Made by a program: the position numbers and the translations under genes. A stretch of DNA of 64,000 nt from the NCBI RefSeq assembly GCF_030272615.1, contig NC_081405.1, positions 611,255,065 to 611,319,064 of the forward strand, given 5' to 3'. This DNA comes from Cryptomeria japonica (lineage: Eukaryota; Streptophyta; Pinopsida; Cupressales; Cupressaceae). Below the pieces are notes generated by a model, which worked only from the letters and a program-made list of their open reading frames with translations, was not told where the DNA came from and ran no database searches. Each line of letters begins with the position of its first letter. Position 1 is the first letter of the stretch. Positions 47,345 through 59,639 of this stretch are shown here, one piece after another.

Positions 47345-49556
47345 TTTCAAGTGCCAAAGTAGAGTTGGAATGCAATGACTATGCTTGAAAACAAAGCTTC
47401 TGGTTGGCAATGGGGCAATGGTTTGCCAAAGCTTTTGCATCTCCAGATTGTGGATGACACTTTTCTTATGGGGATGGCTCGTATTCAAGAAGCTAAGTCA
47501 TTTAGGTAGGCATTGGATACCTATCTTGCAACTTCAGACCAGAAGGTCAATGAGCAAAAGTCTTCTATTTTCTTTTCTAATACTCCTCTGGCTATTCAAA
47601 GACTAATTGCAACTATTTTGAGGTTTTAGATTGGGTCTCTTCCCTTTGCCTACATGGCTATTCCTCTTGCTCTAGGTAGACAACCCAAGTGTTCCTAATA
47701 GATTTTGTTTGATAAGTTGTGTAAGAAGGTCACTCATTAGACTTATCGTTGGTTATCAGTTGCAGCTAGTGTGACTCTTCTTAAGTATGTTATCTAGGCT
47801 CTTCCTACTTACAAGTGTTTTGTTCAAGCTGCCTCTATGTATTTCCTTAAGGAATTTGATGCTCTCTCACAAAAATTTCTTTGGAGTGGTAACTTGTCAA
47901 CTGCTAAGTGGAGCCTTGATAAGTGGGAAATTATTGGTAGACCAAAGAAAGAGCGGTCTTCGATTACGTTCTGCTATTTTGAACGGGAAAGTTCTTGTAG
48001 CTAAGCTATCTTAGTGTTGGTGTACCAGTCAACATTAGCTTTAGGCTTGTATTCTCGCCCATAAGTATCTCCCAAGTGTTTCTTGTTTTGATGTTCCTCG
48101 CTTTCCTTTGGAGGGAAGGGGTCCTATGATCTGGCATACTTTGAAAGTGGGGGCTTATTTGGTTAAGAGAGCTTTTTTGGATTTGTCACTCGGGGTCACA
48201 GGCTCTTTTTTGCTTTGATTCTTGGGACAACCACCCTTCTATTCTTTCTTCATATCCTCATCTACAATCCATTTGTAATATATTTACTGATGTTGGATGG
48301 GACACAGTTGAACATTATAAGATTGCTTAGAGTTGTGGGTTGGCTATTAGTTTTAGATGGAACCACTCTTATGAAAGGCCACCAGGAGGGTCATAGGTGG
48401 ATAGGTGTGAGCTGCCTCAAATTCTTGCTACTCATGACATGTTTGGTACAATTTTTTGTGGTTGGTGGTTCAAAATCGGTGTTTTACTTGGGATAACTTT
48501 TGCAAGCATGGTTTTTAAGGTCCCTCGATGTGTGTGTTGTGTTATAGTAGTGAGGAGAGTGTTTCTCATCTCCTTTTCCAATGTTCTCTAGGGAGATTTG
48601 GCATTTTTGGTGGAGTGTGTGGAACAAGGCCTAATAGCATGTCTTTTCTCTGGTTGAGTTATTTGACCATTGGGGCAAGGCCCTTGTTACGACCTCTTTT
48701 CTTCAAGTTTCTTGGGCTCTTGGTCCCTCTTTTATTATTTGGCATATCTGGTTGGAGAGGAATCCTACGATTTTTCAAGATGTGATGTTAGTGGCTCTTC
48801 ATTTGCAGTGGAAATTTTTTCATTCTTTGGGAAAAACTGTTTCTACAAAATGTGATATGATGGAAACGGTGGACCCTCGTGATGTTGGTTGTTGCGATTG
48901 TCTTCATCTTCCTCCTTTGTAAAGACAAGTCAAGAGAAATAGATGTCGACATCCTCTTTGGAAGATAAGTAGGGAGGGGCATTGGTCTCCTCCTCAGGGA
49001 GTTTTGAAACTCAACACTGATGGTTCTTCTCAGGGAAATCCTGGTCATGCTAGTATTGGTGGAGTTGGTCAGGATAGTTCTGGAACTATTTAGTTTATCT
49101 TTTCTATTATAAGGGTTTTCATACTAACAATTTGATGGAAGTTCTTACCATTTTATATGCTGTGAAACATGACTGTTGGCTTGGGTGGAGAAGGATCATT
49201 TGTGGCTTTGATTCCTAGGTGGTAGTGAATTTGTTGAATATGCGGACTTTAGGAGATGTTAGTTGGCATTTGGCTTTGGTTGTTAAACAGATTCTTAATT
49301 TGTGTGTTTCTTTGGATTCCATCACTTTTAATCATATTCCTAGAGAATGGAACAGAGTAGCGGATTGTTTGGCCAAATGGGCTTCTGATCACATGCAAAA
49401 TTGAATAATTGTGGATAGGGATCAATTACCCCTGGATTTGTCTCAAAAGTTGGATCACTTAGTGGAGCTTGACATGGCTGTTTGAAGCCCTTGCTTTGTA
49501 ATTTTTCTGGTTTGAATAAATTTTTACCCCTCTTTTAATAATAAATAAATAAAAAT
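47345..49556 (+). pseudogene. LINE (L1 type) 3' half: RT end, zf-RVT, RNase H
   Basis: Position 47390-47700 encodes the second half of a plant LINE reverse transcriptase: HLQIVDDTFLMGMARIQEA (families usually show FADDT or FVDDT), INEQKSSIFFSNTP-like, and IGSLPFAYMAIPLALG. The thumb region (YKCFVQAASMYFLKEF, KFLWSG) follows. At 48480-48620 comes the zf-RVT part (CVLC, SEESVSHLLFQCS). RNase H spans 48990-49400 (LKLNTDGSSQGNPGHASIGG, then HIPREWNRVADCLAKWAS). Frames are broken several times. The 3' end is an A-rich AATAAATAAATAAAAA-like tail (49536-49556), as for a retroposed LINE. Truncated at 5'. Confidence 0.8.
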
Positions 49557-51201
49557 TAACATTACAGCAGCCAAAATAGAATAAATTATGACAGAATGAA
49601 TTGTTACTCCCAAGTTCCAACTATATTTTGTAGAGATAATTTGAGGTTTTACTAACAAGGCCAGTTTATGCATTTCCTACAATCATTGTATTTGATATAT
49701 CTGTAGCTTTGCTAATGCTATCGATTGTGAAGTTGATGTTAAGCTGAATTTTTTAGAACCTGCATTTTTGCAAGTAGAGTTCTAACATCTGGAATATTGT
49801 TTTCAAGCATGCTATATATGTATTAAATAAGAAATTTACGGGAAGACATAGAATTTCATAATATAGATTTAGTGGACTTATGTCAGGAAGGATACGAATA
49901 TCATGCTACAAATTTATACACGTAATACAACTATAGGCCAAGTTTAATAGTTTTATGGAAAACTGGGAAAGGTAAGAAAAACCCAAAGTGATTTTGGCCA
50001 ACGAAGCGAATAAGCCTTGTTTTCTAATAAATCCCTCGCTTAGCTAATTTTCTCTTATCAACTCTTATAAAAAATGTCTTCACAGCTGGAATTGAAACAA
50101 AACATTAATGCGAGAACACGGGAGAACAGAGCAAGAAAAATTTGAGAAGAAAACATTTTTTTTATTAAATCTGTTTGAAGTTGCCTACATAGATGCATTC
50201 TTATTGATGGGTACAAAATCATAACTGAAAAAGAAACATTTTTTTATTTAGTGTTCTAAATTTTAATTTTTAAAAATTAGACTTTGTTTTACATTTTTAA
50301 TATATATTCCAGATTTATCTATCATAAAATTTGCTAGGGTTTTGGCTGTTTTCTGTCCTTTTTCTGAGAACTACTGTTAGGGAAGACTTTCTTTTCTAGG
50401 CAATACCTGTAATTGTATTTAATGATACTCAAATTTGTTTCCATAAAACGATTTTGTCGAGATATCTGCAACCATATTTGCTGAAGAATAATGCTCCCCC
50501 TTAGCTTTATTTTCTTTAACTTTTCTTAAAAAATTGAATCCTAACATAATTAGTTTTTGACAGGGCTCTATCCCTGTTGCAAAAGTAGATCTACTAATAT
50601 GATTGATCTATAATATTTTAGATTTTTTTTTATGATTATCACAATGTAAACTTCTTAATGAATAGAATTTGAAGTCCAAGTTTTCCATTAGTTTCTTTGG
50701 TTAAATTGTCCAACTAATGAACTTGGTCTTCAGACCTAAATATACTCTAGCAGATTGCTTTTTAAATCCATAAAATTGTGCTTCCATTTAATATTAAACT
50801 ATAGCTCATAGTTGATCTTCTTGAATCCTGGCTTACTACCCTCTCTAAATAGTAATAACTAGTAAGTTCTACTTTTCCATCGTCTTCTTGAAACAAACCA
50901 TTAGTCCAAGGAGTCACCTTAGTCGTGATGTATCGACATAGATAGATTGTGGCTCAAAGAATCCTATTAATGTGACTCGGGTTAAATTCATATGAAATAT
51001 TTCTTCTATTTCAATGTTTTTGATTCAGATAATAGGGGAAAGGCTCTCAACTCTTACAGATCAGTTAATAGCAAATAGAAAACAATCAGACAGACCAGAC
51101 AGAGAGTCAACAAAATAAAACTAACAGCAAAATTTAAATATTATATATAACGTAAAAAACAAAGGCAACACAGTATCCTGAAACAGCATCCATGAGATTA
51201 G
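49557..51201. other. Intergenic DNA, no feature recognised
   Basis: AT-rich, without coding frames longer than 60 codons and without visible LTR pairs or tandem repeats. Confidence 0.5.
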
Positions 51202-51545
51202 TGTTAGCGCAACTTTGGAGTCTGTTATCTCCGTAATTCACGGAGAGACTCTTGCTCATGCATAAGCTAACAAAGGAATTATAGATTTTTAACTTCTTCT
51301 GAAATATGTCTATTTCAGTTCCATTTCAATATTTCATGTAGTTAATTATTGATCTTCAGAAATTTCATGCATTTCATGCATAATTTCTGCTCTTGTGATC
51401 TATATATCATTTGTAATCATACAGATTTGTTAATAATGAAAATGGTTGATGAGTTCTTTGTTCTGATTTTCTTTGCAAGTTTTGCTCTTTTATTTTCCAA
51501 CTAGATCTTTTCTCTATTTTGCAGGATTAGCTGCAAAATTTTACA
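51202..51545 (+). repeat. 5' LTR of the 51202 element
   Basis: 344 bp. It contains a dyad CTCCGT-AATTC-ACGGAG at 51229-51245 near its start. Confidence 0.65.
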
Positions 51546-51557
51546 TGGTATCAGAGC
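51546..51557 (+). promoter_or_regulatory. Copia primer binding site
   Basis: A perfect TGGTATCAGAGC directly abuts the LTR end ACA. Confidence 0.88.
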
Positions 51558-52600
51558 CTAGAGCTAGAAGGAAGGAGCACAACAATTATTTGTTGTCAGA
51601 TTTATGAAGATTACCGTCACCATGGAAGCTAACGTCTATTTCTAGATTCATGCATATTCTTTCCCTAATTTTTGCAAGCTCCTTGCTATTTTTTTTTCTA
51701 TATTGATTCTTTAAAATTGTACGTGCTTTGCAAGCACCGCATGATGAAGATCTCGAAAATTTGGGGATTTGTAAAAATTAAACTTTTAGAAAGTTTAAAT
51801 GGGGTTTTGCTTAATGCATTTAGTCTAGGTTTATTTCAATAAGTTTCCTGAATAAATAGAAGATTGAACTTGCTATGCACTCTTCCCCCAATTGACAGCC
51901 AAAGTATTCTTTTGTTCTAATCCCTGTCTACATGAGATTCCAATGTTGCAACTTTGTTTGCTCCTAGAGATTCTTTCTAGCAAGGTTCTACATGAAATTC
52001 CAGAGTCGCATCCCCGAGTGCTTCCAGAGTTTCTTTCTAGTGGGACATTATTGAGCAATGGATATACAATGGCATCATCCCAACCGAAGGTCATCTTTGC
52101 AGTTCTTCAGCTTGGAGCACATTTTTTTTGTAGATTCATATCTTCTTGTCTTTAGATCATCAGTTTTTGTATTCAGAAACTGTGTACCTGTCTGTTCATC
52201 CATCTGAGCAATGCAGAATATGTACATTTACATTTTCAAAGTATCCCAGAGGTACTCATGTTGTGGTTTCTATGATTCTCTACAATCCTATTGTAGTGTG
52301 GATTCATTTGGCATTTGCAACTTTGTTCTTTAGTTTGAATAAATGGTTAGGATTTTTTCTCAATTGGGCTTTCTCCTTTCTTATTTGTAATTGGGTTCCT
52401 GATCAGGCTTTGTTGTCAAGACCCATATCTTTCTTCTTTTCATATATCTCCTTAGTTAGACTTAAGGGGAGGTGTTAGCGTGAGTTTCGCATCCAGTTTG
52501 CATGATTCTCTCTCACACTCCGTGAATGATTCTCTCTCTTGGAAATTTCTCAATTTGACTCCCTTATTCAACATCTACTCTATGTTCCAAAAATGTAATA

Positions 52601-54142
52601 AATCTCAATATTGACACTATTTCTATTAGAACTAGTTTGATTATAATGCTTCTTTCCCCAAAATCATCTTATCAAAGAAATTATTAATCGTATCTTTTAT
52701 TTTAATAAGGACATATGAAAGGAAGTTAATATTTTTTTCATAACATTTAGAATATTGGAAAAACACTATCAAGAACTTGACTACTAGCATCTTTTTTTCC
52801 TCACTAGAGAATTATGCAAGAGCAAAATTAAAGCTACTACAAAAGGATCTACCAAGAGAACAATGGAAAGTCACACATTATTCATGTAGATGACAAGATA
52901 TTAGAAAGTTATTTTTATAAGTTAGCTTTATCATAAAGGAGTGGCTAGTTGTATCTAGTCTCCAAAATCTACTTATCCCAAATAGGTGAATTCTCTCTTT
53001 TATTTGTATCCTAACTTTCAAAATGCTATTGTAAAATAATTTAAGAACTCAGGGGATTTGATCTTATTTCTATTTTAATATGCTATTGTAAAATGATTTA
53101 AGAACTTTCAAAGTAATATTTTTATCAATATTAAAAACATATAAGAAATGAATATTTATTTTTATCTTATTAAATGTGCATGCTTCATCTTTCATTTATT
53201 TTCCTTTAGGTTCACATAATGAACATCATTAAAATTGTTCATTTACTACATGGTTCGGTAGGTTAAATTCTACTAGCCCCATTTTTAAATTCTTAAAAAT
53301 TTAAAAATTTTGCATGCAATTTCTTTGGTTGAGTATATCCTAACCAAAAATACTTCAATTCTGATTAGATAAAATTTGGAGAGGCCCAAACCAAAAATAC
53401 TCCAGTTATACTCAAGTATTAAATTATATTATCTTTTAGTAAATAGAATCATCTATTGTTTCAATCAAAATTCTCAGAGCAATTATCTAGTTTTCTAAGA
53501 TTTTCAAAATATATTAAAACACCTCCAAATTAGATCAAAACACCTTCCAATTTGTAGGATATTAAAAGTCTAATTACCCACTGAACAATTTACAAAAACA
53601 AGTAAATCAAAAGTTTGATTGAAATTAGAGCTTGTATACATTATTATGGAAAGATTTTGTGAGAAGATATTAAGATAAGAAAAAGTTGTATATAAATATT
53701 TGTTTACCATGCTTGCAGATTTATTTTTCAGAACACATCGAGTTCAATAATTTGTTAAGATATTCATCTCCCCCCATGTGACACCTCTCTAGTTCAATTA
53801 AAATCTGTGAATTAGATTTTAAAATATTTTTCACCTTCTAAAACTTTCAATATTCATATTTTTGTTATTTATTACCATTTTAAATTTCAAAAAACTCTTC
53901 AGAAATCTTCAAATTTTACTCTAATCCCTATTCCACCCCACAAAACCCCAAAAGTTCCCAATTCATGTCAAACCCTCAACATTACCTTCAAAAAGCATTT
54001 CAATTCACATTGTGGGTGATGTGAGAGATAATGAGAACTTGTCGAGGTTTCCGTTGCTACAGGGAACCTCGTTTGACCTCCGACTCCCCTATCCAAAATA
54101 ATTCCATGCCGTCTTTATTGGTCTAGGGCCGTCCAGGGCCAT
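52601..54142. other. Intergenic AT-rich DNA
   Basis: No coding potential and no repeat pairs seen on either strand. A short duplicated phrase, TGCTATTGTAAAATRATTTA, occurs at about 53022 and 53081. Confidence 0.5.
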
Positions 54143-55240
54143 AATGTCTGTAAAATGAATCATATGGAAAGCGAGATGAAATTCAGAAAGTTTTGGTGGA
54201 CGATGTATGAAAAATATGGATGTCTAGCACATAGATAAGGCGCATTAACTATTTTAGTGAACTCACTCAAAGCTCTGGTGGTCTCTTGAGTTGCCAGGGT
54301 TGCGGAATATGTACACAATAAATTTGTTAAAGAAGCTTTCAAAACGTTGGAACAGATGCATTTAGCAGTTATAGAACCAGATTCAACAACCTATTACCAG
54401 TATTGTGTCTGCCTGCACCAAAATCGAAGTTGCAGAACATGGTTGCAAGTATACTGGTAGACATGTAAGAAAAAAGTGAATTCGCTAACAAGGCAGAACA
54501 CCTCAAAGTATATCTCATGGAATGCAAACGCAGAGAATTAAAAAAATTAAGTTGTTGGAAGATTTTAAAAACTTTTGAGAAATGCATTTTGCAGGCACAA
54601 AAATCAACTCCAGAGCCTTCATGAGCATCACCCCTGCCTGGACCAAATTGGGATCTCTAAAACATGACATTTCAAATAATTACGGTGTCATGGAGTGGAA
54701 TAATTGTAGAATATGTGAAAAATGAATTGGTTAAAGAGGCGTTATAAAATTTTAAGGAAATCCATTTGCTGGTGTATAATACCAAATTCCTCAACCTTGC
54801 CAACGTCTTAATACTTGTACCCAAAATGGGAGCACTGGTACAAGCTATGGACGTCAATCAAAGTATAAACAAATAGAGGTTTTTATCAGATATTCTAGTT
54901 GAAAATGCTCCGTTAAACATATATGCAAAGTTTGGAAGCGTGCACATGGTGCTTAAGCTGTTTGAGAAAAATGCCTCAAAAAATGTGGCTTCATGGAACA
55001 CCATAATTACAGGTAATGCACAAAAATGAACATGTGGAAAATACCTTGGCAACTTTTTAAGCAAATAAAAATGATAAAGAATATAATGAAATGCGGAATT
55101 ATAGATAAGCCACATGAAAAGTTTGATAGAGGGCCTCAAAAAGATATCTTCTTAGGAGACGAGAAAGGCAGAGAAGAGACCAACCTGGTCGCACAATACT
55201 CCAAAAATGGCTTAGTCAGGAATTTCTTGCAAATGTATTG
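54143..55240 (+). pseudogene. Pentatricopeptide repeat (PPR) pseudogene
   Basis: Several PPR motif remnants occur in order across all three plus frames: EYVHNKFVKEAFKTLEQMHL, SACTKIEVAEHG, INSRAFMSITPAWTKLGSLK, SWSGIIVEYVKNELVKEAL, then APLNIYAKFGSVHMVLKLF and VASWNTIITG. Spacing of about 35 codons with WN.I...Y.....EAL..F..M signatures is characteristic of the plant PLS-class PPR family, whose intact members bind organelle RNA. Frequent stops and frame changes and no start codon show it is dead. It may be a fragment captured from a larger gene. The last part (55140-55240, AQYSKNGLVRNFLQMY) is less certain. Confidence 0.68.
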
Positions 55241-55414
55241 ATTAGTATTGAAGGTGCATGGCTTAGTCAGGAATTTGTAAACTACTTTAAGAACAATTTT
55301 AAAAATTGCTTTGTGCATTTGGAGATCGAGTAAGGCATTGGATCAAATTCAATAGACAACAGTTAATGTCTATATGCTACTGGTATATTTGTTCCTGTGA
55401 GATGTTATGATTGA

Positions 55415-55921
55415 TCAATAAGTCCTGTTGGTGATTCATCCATCGAACCATATTTGGTTGCACATAATCGACTTTTGGCACAAGTAGTTTCCTTGGATTC
55501 TTTGGAGGCAAAGTTGGCAATATATTCTAGATTGGAAAACATAGCTGAAGCTCATAGGAATGACGATTTTTCAATGGCCAAGAATGCCAATTTTCACACA
55601 GCCTTAGCTAGGGAGTTAAGCAAGTTTAATAGAAGTATACATATTGATTCTTCTGATGGTAAGTTTAATTCACAGAAAATTTTAGAAATGTTTATTGATT
55701 CTATGAATACACATTATACTAATTAGTCTTCTTTGGATGGGCTAAGCAAGCAGAAAAAAAGTTATGAGAGAGGCAGATTTCCTAGTAAACTAAATTCTAA
55801 TATCATTGCAAGATCTAGAGTCGAGGTCACTTATGGACATGTCAAAATATCTGATTTGGAGACTTGCAAGTTCCTGCACGAAGGAGTTATGCTTATGTCT
55901 TTTGGGATGCATCACCTTTGA
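55415..55921 (+). pseudogene. Unrecognised ORF with one internal stop
   Basis: Open from 55415 to 55723 (PYLVAHNRLLAQVVSLDSLE, later NANFHTALARELSKFNRSIH), then a TAG at 55724-55726. It stays open in the same frame to 55921 (SLDGLSKQKKSYERGRFPSK). Composition is balanced and protein-like, unlike the surrounding AT-driven frames. There is no ATG near the beginning. It could be an exon or a decayed repeat gene. I do not recognise the family. Confidence 0.4.
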
Positions 55922-56379
55922 ATTTGAATATTGATGACCTTGAGTATGAGGCTTGATATAGATTCTTTGTCAAACTTGTTATACTTATATGACTATTCAA
56001 AATCCTGAATTTCAGAACATAAGGATTTCACAATGTCAATCTCATCCTGAACTCTAGTCTGTAATAAATGCATGATTATAAGTTATTGATTACATAAGTG
56101 ACTTTTCTCCAATTTAAGAGACTTTTCTTTATTAGGAATTAAGGCAATGAAGGTGTCATTGACCTCTTTCAAAAATCTTCTTGAGATTTGTCAGGATGAA
56201 GTTGATTGAGAGCATTTTCTACTTCTTGTTTAGAGAATTTATTATTGAGTATTAAATTATCATCTGTAAAAATGATATTTATTATTGTTCAAGTAATCCA
56301 CTCTCAACCACTTCAGAGTCCTCCAGATTTAATAGTTTCTTAATTAATTGTTGTTTCTGAATCCAAGAATCTTCAATCT

Positions 56380-59300
56380 CCCCATTCTATGGTTTTGAGA
56401 TACCTAGGAAATCACACACAAAATCCAATTCCCCTGTTAAGCTTTCCCTTTTAAGCTGAGATGGAGATTCAACTAAAGATGAAATCAATTTTTCATTATC
56501 CCTATAAATCAATGAAGACAAAACAGGCGGTTTCTTTGCTGGCATTGATTGAGAACCTTTAATATTTAGTTTCCACATTAATCTCATAGATCTTCTTCTA
56601 TCCATCTTTAGACTCTAAATTGTTGAATATACTGATTTTTTTCCCCTTTCACCCTTTTTTTTGATTTTTTAGAGCTTCCCATGGGTCTTCCTCTTTTATA
56701 TTTGATGAGAGTTGAAAACTCTATTTCTCCATTTTGAAATCTACCACTATGATTTGAGAGTTTTTTGAGGAAATTTTTGAATTTTTTCCCAGAACTTCGT
56801 CAAATTTAATCCCTAAAAGAGGAGCATTCTCTTAGATTTTTTTAAAATACCAATGGTTATTGAATGCCTCCTCTCCTATTACCTTTTGGCTTAATTGATG
56901 AAAGGAGTCTCTTCTAGGCTTCAACATATCCAAACCTGATTGTTGAAAAATATTATTTTGATCACAAGCGTAACATTCCATAGACATATTCACCTTAGAA
57001 AAATCTAAAACATCCATCAATCTGTTGTTACATGGAGCCTAATCAAATTCAGAGGTTAAATTTTCCCTACTTCTATCGGCATGGTTTCCCCCCATATTTT
57101 TTGATGGGGGTTTGGAGGCAGTGCCCCCAAGGTGGGGTCAAGGGGTAGCGCCATGTGTCTCTAATTTTGATAAAGGAGTCAGGTGTTATTTTTCTATTGG
57201 ATGACATGTTGTAACCCTAATTTTGTAACTAACATAAGTCTTGATAAAAAAGGTTAAGGTTTAGGGGTTTTTTTTCTGTAGAGAATTTCATATATCATTT
57301 TTCAGCGATATTGAGTTACAAGGGATTACTGGTTGTAATTGTTTTTGATTTACATGATAATAATATTGGACTCTCTGTTTGGTGGATGTATCCCAAGATT
57401 GGGTGAACCATGTTAAATATTGTCTCTTCATTGTTATTATTTCTGTGTTTTTCATTCCTATGTTTAATACTTATCTACATATAATTAGTATTTTTTTCAT
57501 GCAATTCCTAACACAATCTTGGTCTTGGATAAAAATATTTGAAGATAGTTTTCATTTCATTTTGTAATCTAAACTCCTTGTAGATTGGGATCAAATTCCT
57601 TACTACCTATCCCCACCAATCCTTTGAGGCTGAAAAGGAATTGGGAATAAGAAACTCAATCTCACAACTCTTTATTATAAGTAATGGTATTAAAGAAGTC
57701 TGGTTTCTCCTTTACTCTAGAAGTATAATCCCATAGGGCCTCATTGATGCTTCAAACAACTACAACTAAGAAGGCAATTTCTGATCTTTACCTCTAACAT
57801 CTAGTCTGAACTCTTGATCTTCATTTATCACTTGACCTACAATTTCCTCTATAATCTTCTCTTGGAGTTCCACAAACCATTTTTGAAAGTTACCTTCTAT
57901 TTCCCTCAAAGAGCCCTTACTCTCACTTATTTCTAAACTTCCAAAAATAGATTTATGAGTATCTTTTTGAGAACCATTAAGGGAGATCTCCAGGAATAGA
58001 TCTGTTGATAATGGTCTTTCCTCTATTGAAGAACTTAGTGAGAAATAACATCTTTCCTCAATTCTTGTAGAGGGAGTTTCCAAGAAAAGATAACTTCCAT
58101 AATCTAGGCAAGAGGAAGTTAAATGGTCTAAAAAATGACATTTCTCACAGACCAAAAAGGGTTCTTCAAAAAACATCTTTTGAACCCAACTGTCATTTTT
58201 TGAGGTAATCCTCAATGAGGAGAGAAGTTTCTTAGAACTTTCCATGACCAAACAAATTCTTACCAGTAGGTTAGGGTTGTCAAAAAAGGTTAAATCTACC
58301 TTTTAATAAAATACCCACAAGATTTCTAATTGCCTCTATTATCTTCAATTCTCCATATTCTAATGGGAGACATTGAAGACATATCCAAAATGGGATAAAT
58401 TTTATATTGACAAAACTAGGATCGAAATTGGGATACCACATTTACATATGCAAACCAGAGCTTTTATATAACCAAGATTTTGTTTTAAAAAAGAAATCTC
58501 TATCTTCCTTAGAGTCAAAAAGAGAAATGAAAAATCCATTACTATTATCAATCAAAAATACCTTAGAGACACCAACCCAATTATCTGATACCCACTGAAA
58601 TAAAAAACAAAAATCTATTGATAATTGCCAAAACTTACATATTATAGCTCTCTAGTGGAAATCCACTATTTAAGGAGAGAGAGAAGAGTTAGAGAAGGAA
58701 ATATTCAACCCTTTTCATATTCTTTGTCCTCCATCATTGATTCCACACTCATATCCCTGTCTTCACTTTCTATCTGAAAAACTTGTGTGATAACTCATTG
58801 CCTCTCCCGTGTGAGAGCTCGTCTACTCTCCTTCCTGACCAACCTTATCTTTCCCTTTCTCTAGAGAAGAAAACTCTTTATTATTTCCAACATTAATATG
58901 ATTCTTTGGAATATCTTGATGTTTATGTATCCATCTCTTCTTTCCTTCATTATTCTTGAGATAATTTCCATACCGGATTCCCTTACAAAGCTTGCTCCTT
59001 TCTAAGGTTTTTCTACTATCTTTGCTATAGTTTCCACTCAACACTTTCTTCTCGATTAGAGGAATATTATTTGGAAAGGTAGGCGAGAAGGATGCGGGTA
59101 GGGAATTCCCAACCTCCAAAACTGGAGGGAAACAAAATGGGAGTTTTCCAAATTTAGGATAAACCATTTTTCAGTTATCTCTAGAAGATTTTAAAATCTC
59201 ATTCCTAGACTTGAATGTCTTCCATTTCTCAGTCGTCCATGTCATCTTTGGCAAAGGAGGGTTAACCAGTTCCCTAAAGTGCCATAAAGGGAAAATTAAA

Positions 59301-59410
59301 ATGTTATTGGGAAGGGAGCAATGACCCTTACCTCTCGAGGGCAATTTTAGATTTCTTCTTTCTTGAGCCAATAGATAGTTTTTGCTTCCCCGAATGCTTC
59401 TATTATTCAA
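56380..59410 (-). pseudogene. Plant LINE ORF1 relic (DUF4283-like and CCHC)
   Basis: In minus sense, an N-terminal stretch from 59410 (MNNRSIRGSKNYLLAQERRN) continues past an in-frame TGA at 59171-59173 to 58823. A DUF4283-like stretch follows at 58600-58260: GVSKVFLIDNSNGFFISLFD, DRDFFFKTKSWLY, then YPNFDPSFVNIKFIPFWI and CLPLEYGEL. Next is a zinc knuckle CEKCHFLDHLTSSC near 58160 and an acidic C-terminal part (57766-58120). It is interrupted by the solo LTR at 57023-57513 and resumes at 57022 in frame (MDVLDFSKVNMS), ending near 56387. ORF1 of plant LINEs is an RNA-binding protein. Several stops make it non-functional. Confidence 0.7.
57023..57513 (+). mobile_element. Solo LTR, Copia type, in the LINE relic
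   Basis: 491 bp beginning TGTTGTTACA and ending TTCCTAACA, with a perfect target duplication CAATC (57018-57022 and 57514-57518). It contains a GC-rich block (GGGGGTTTGGAGGCAGTGCC) and, near its end, TGGATGTATCCCAAGATTGG, a phrase type common near the 3' end of plant Copia LTRs, which gives plus orientation. No internal region. Confidence 0.85.
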
Positions 59411-59639
59411 ATTCTGAGGATGAAAAACTCTTGTCTGAGGATGGTGAACAAATCCATCATCCTTCCTTCCATTAAAACCCTAAAATTTTCTTCCCACTAT
59501 TCTCCATCCATCTGTATTTAGCTCTAAGCTCCACATTCGCCTGCAAGCCATTGATGTTAGAGAGTTCTTATTGGAAATTTTCTCCTCTCTTTCTTTTTCC
59601 TATTAAAAAAAGAAAAGAAAAAAAATTATAGAAGGTTAC

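Larger units (their letters stand above)
51202..52600 (+). mobile_element. Short non-coding Copia-type element, 3' end decayed
   Basis: An LTR (51202-51545, TGTTAGCG to TTTTACA) is followed directly by TGGTATCAGAGC (51546-51557). After a 915-bp interior, a polypurine tract (TTAAGGGGAGG, 52462-52472) is followed by TGTTAGCG at 52473, the expected start of the 3' LTR. The 3' copy diverges beyond its first bases, so it is truncated or heavily mutated and the right boundary is uncertain. The interior has only short frames (51892-52155, 52146-52478) with no family likeness. Confidence 0.62.
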
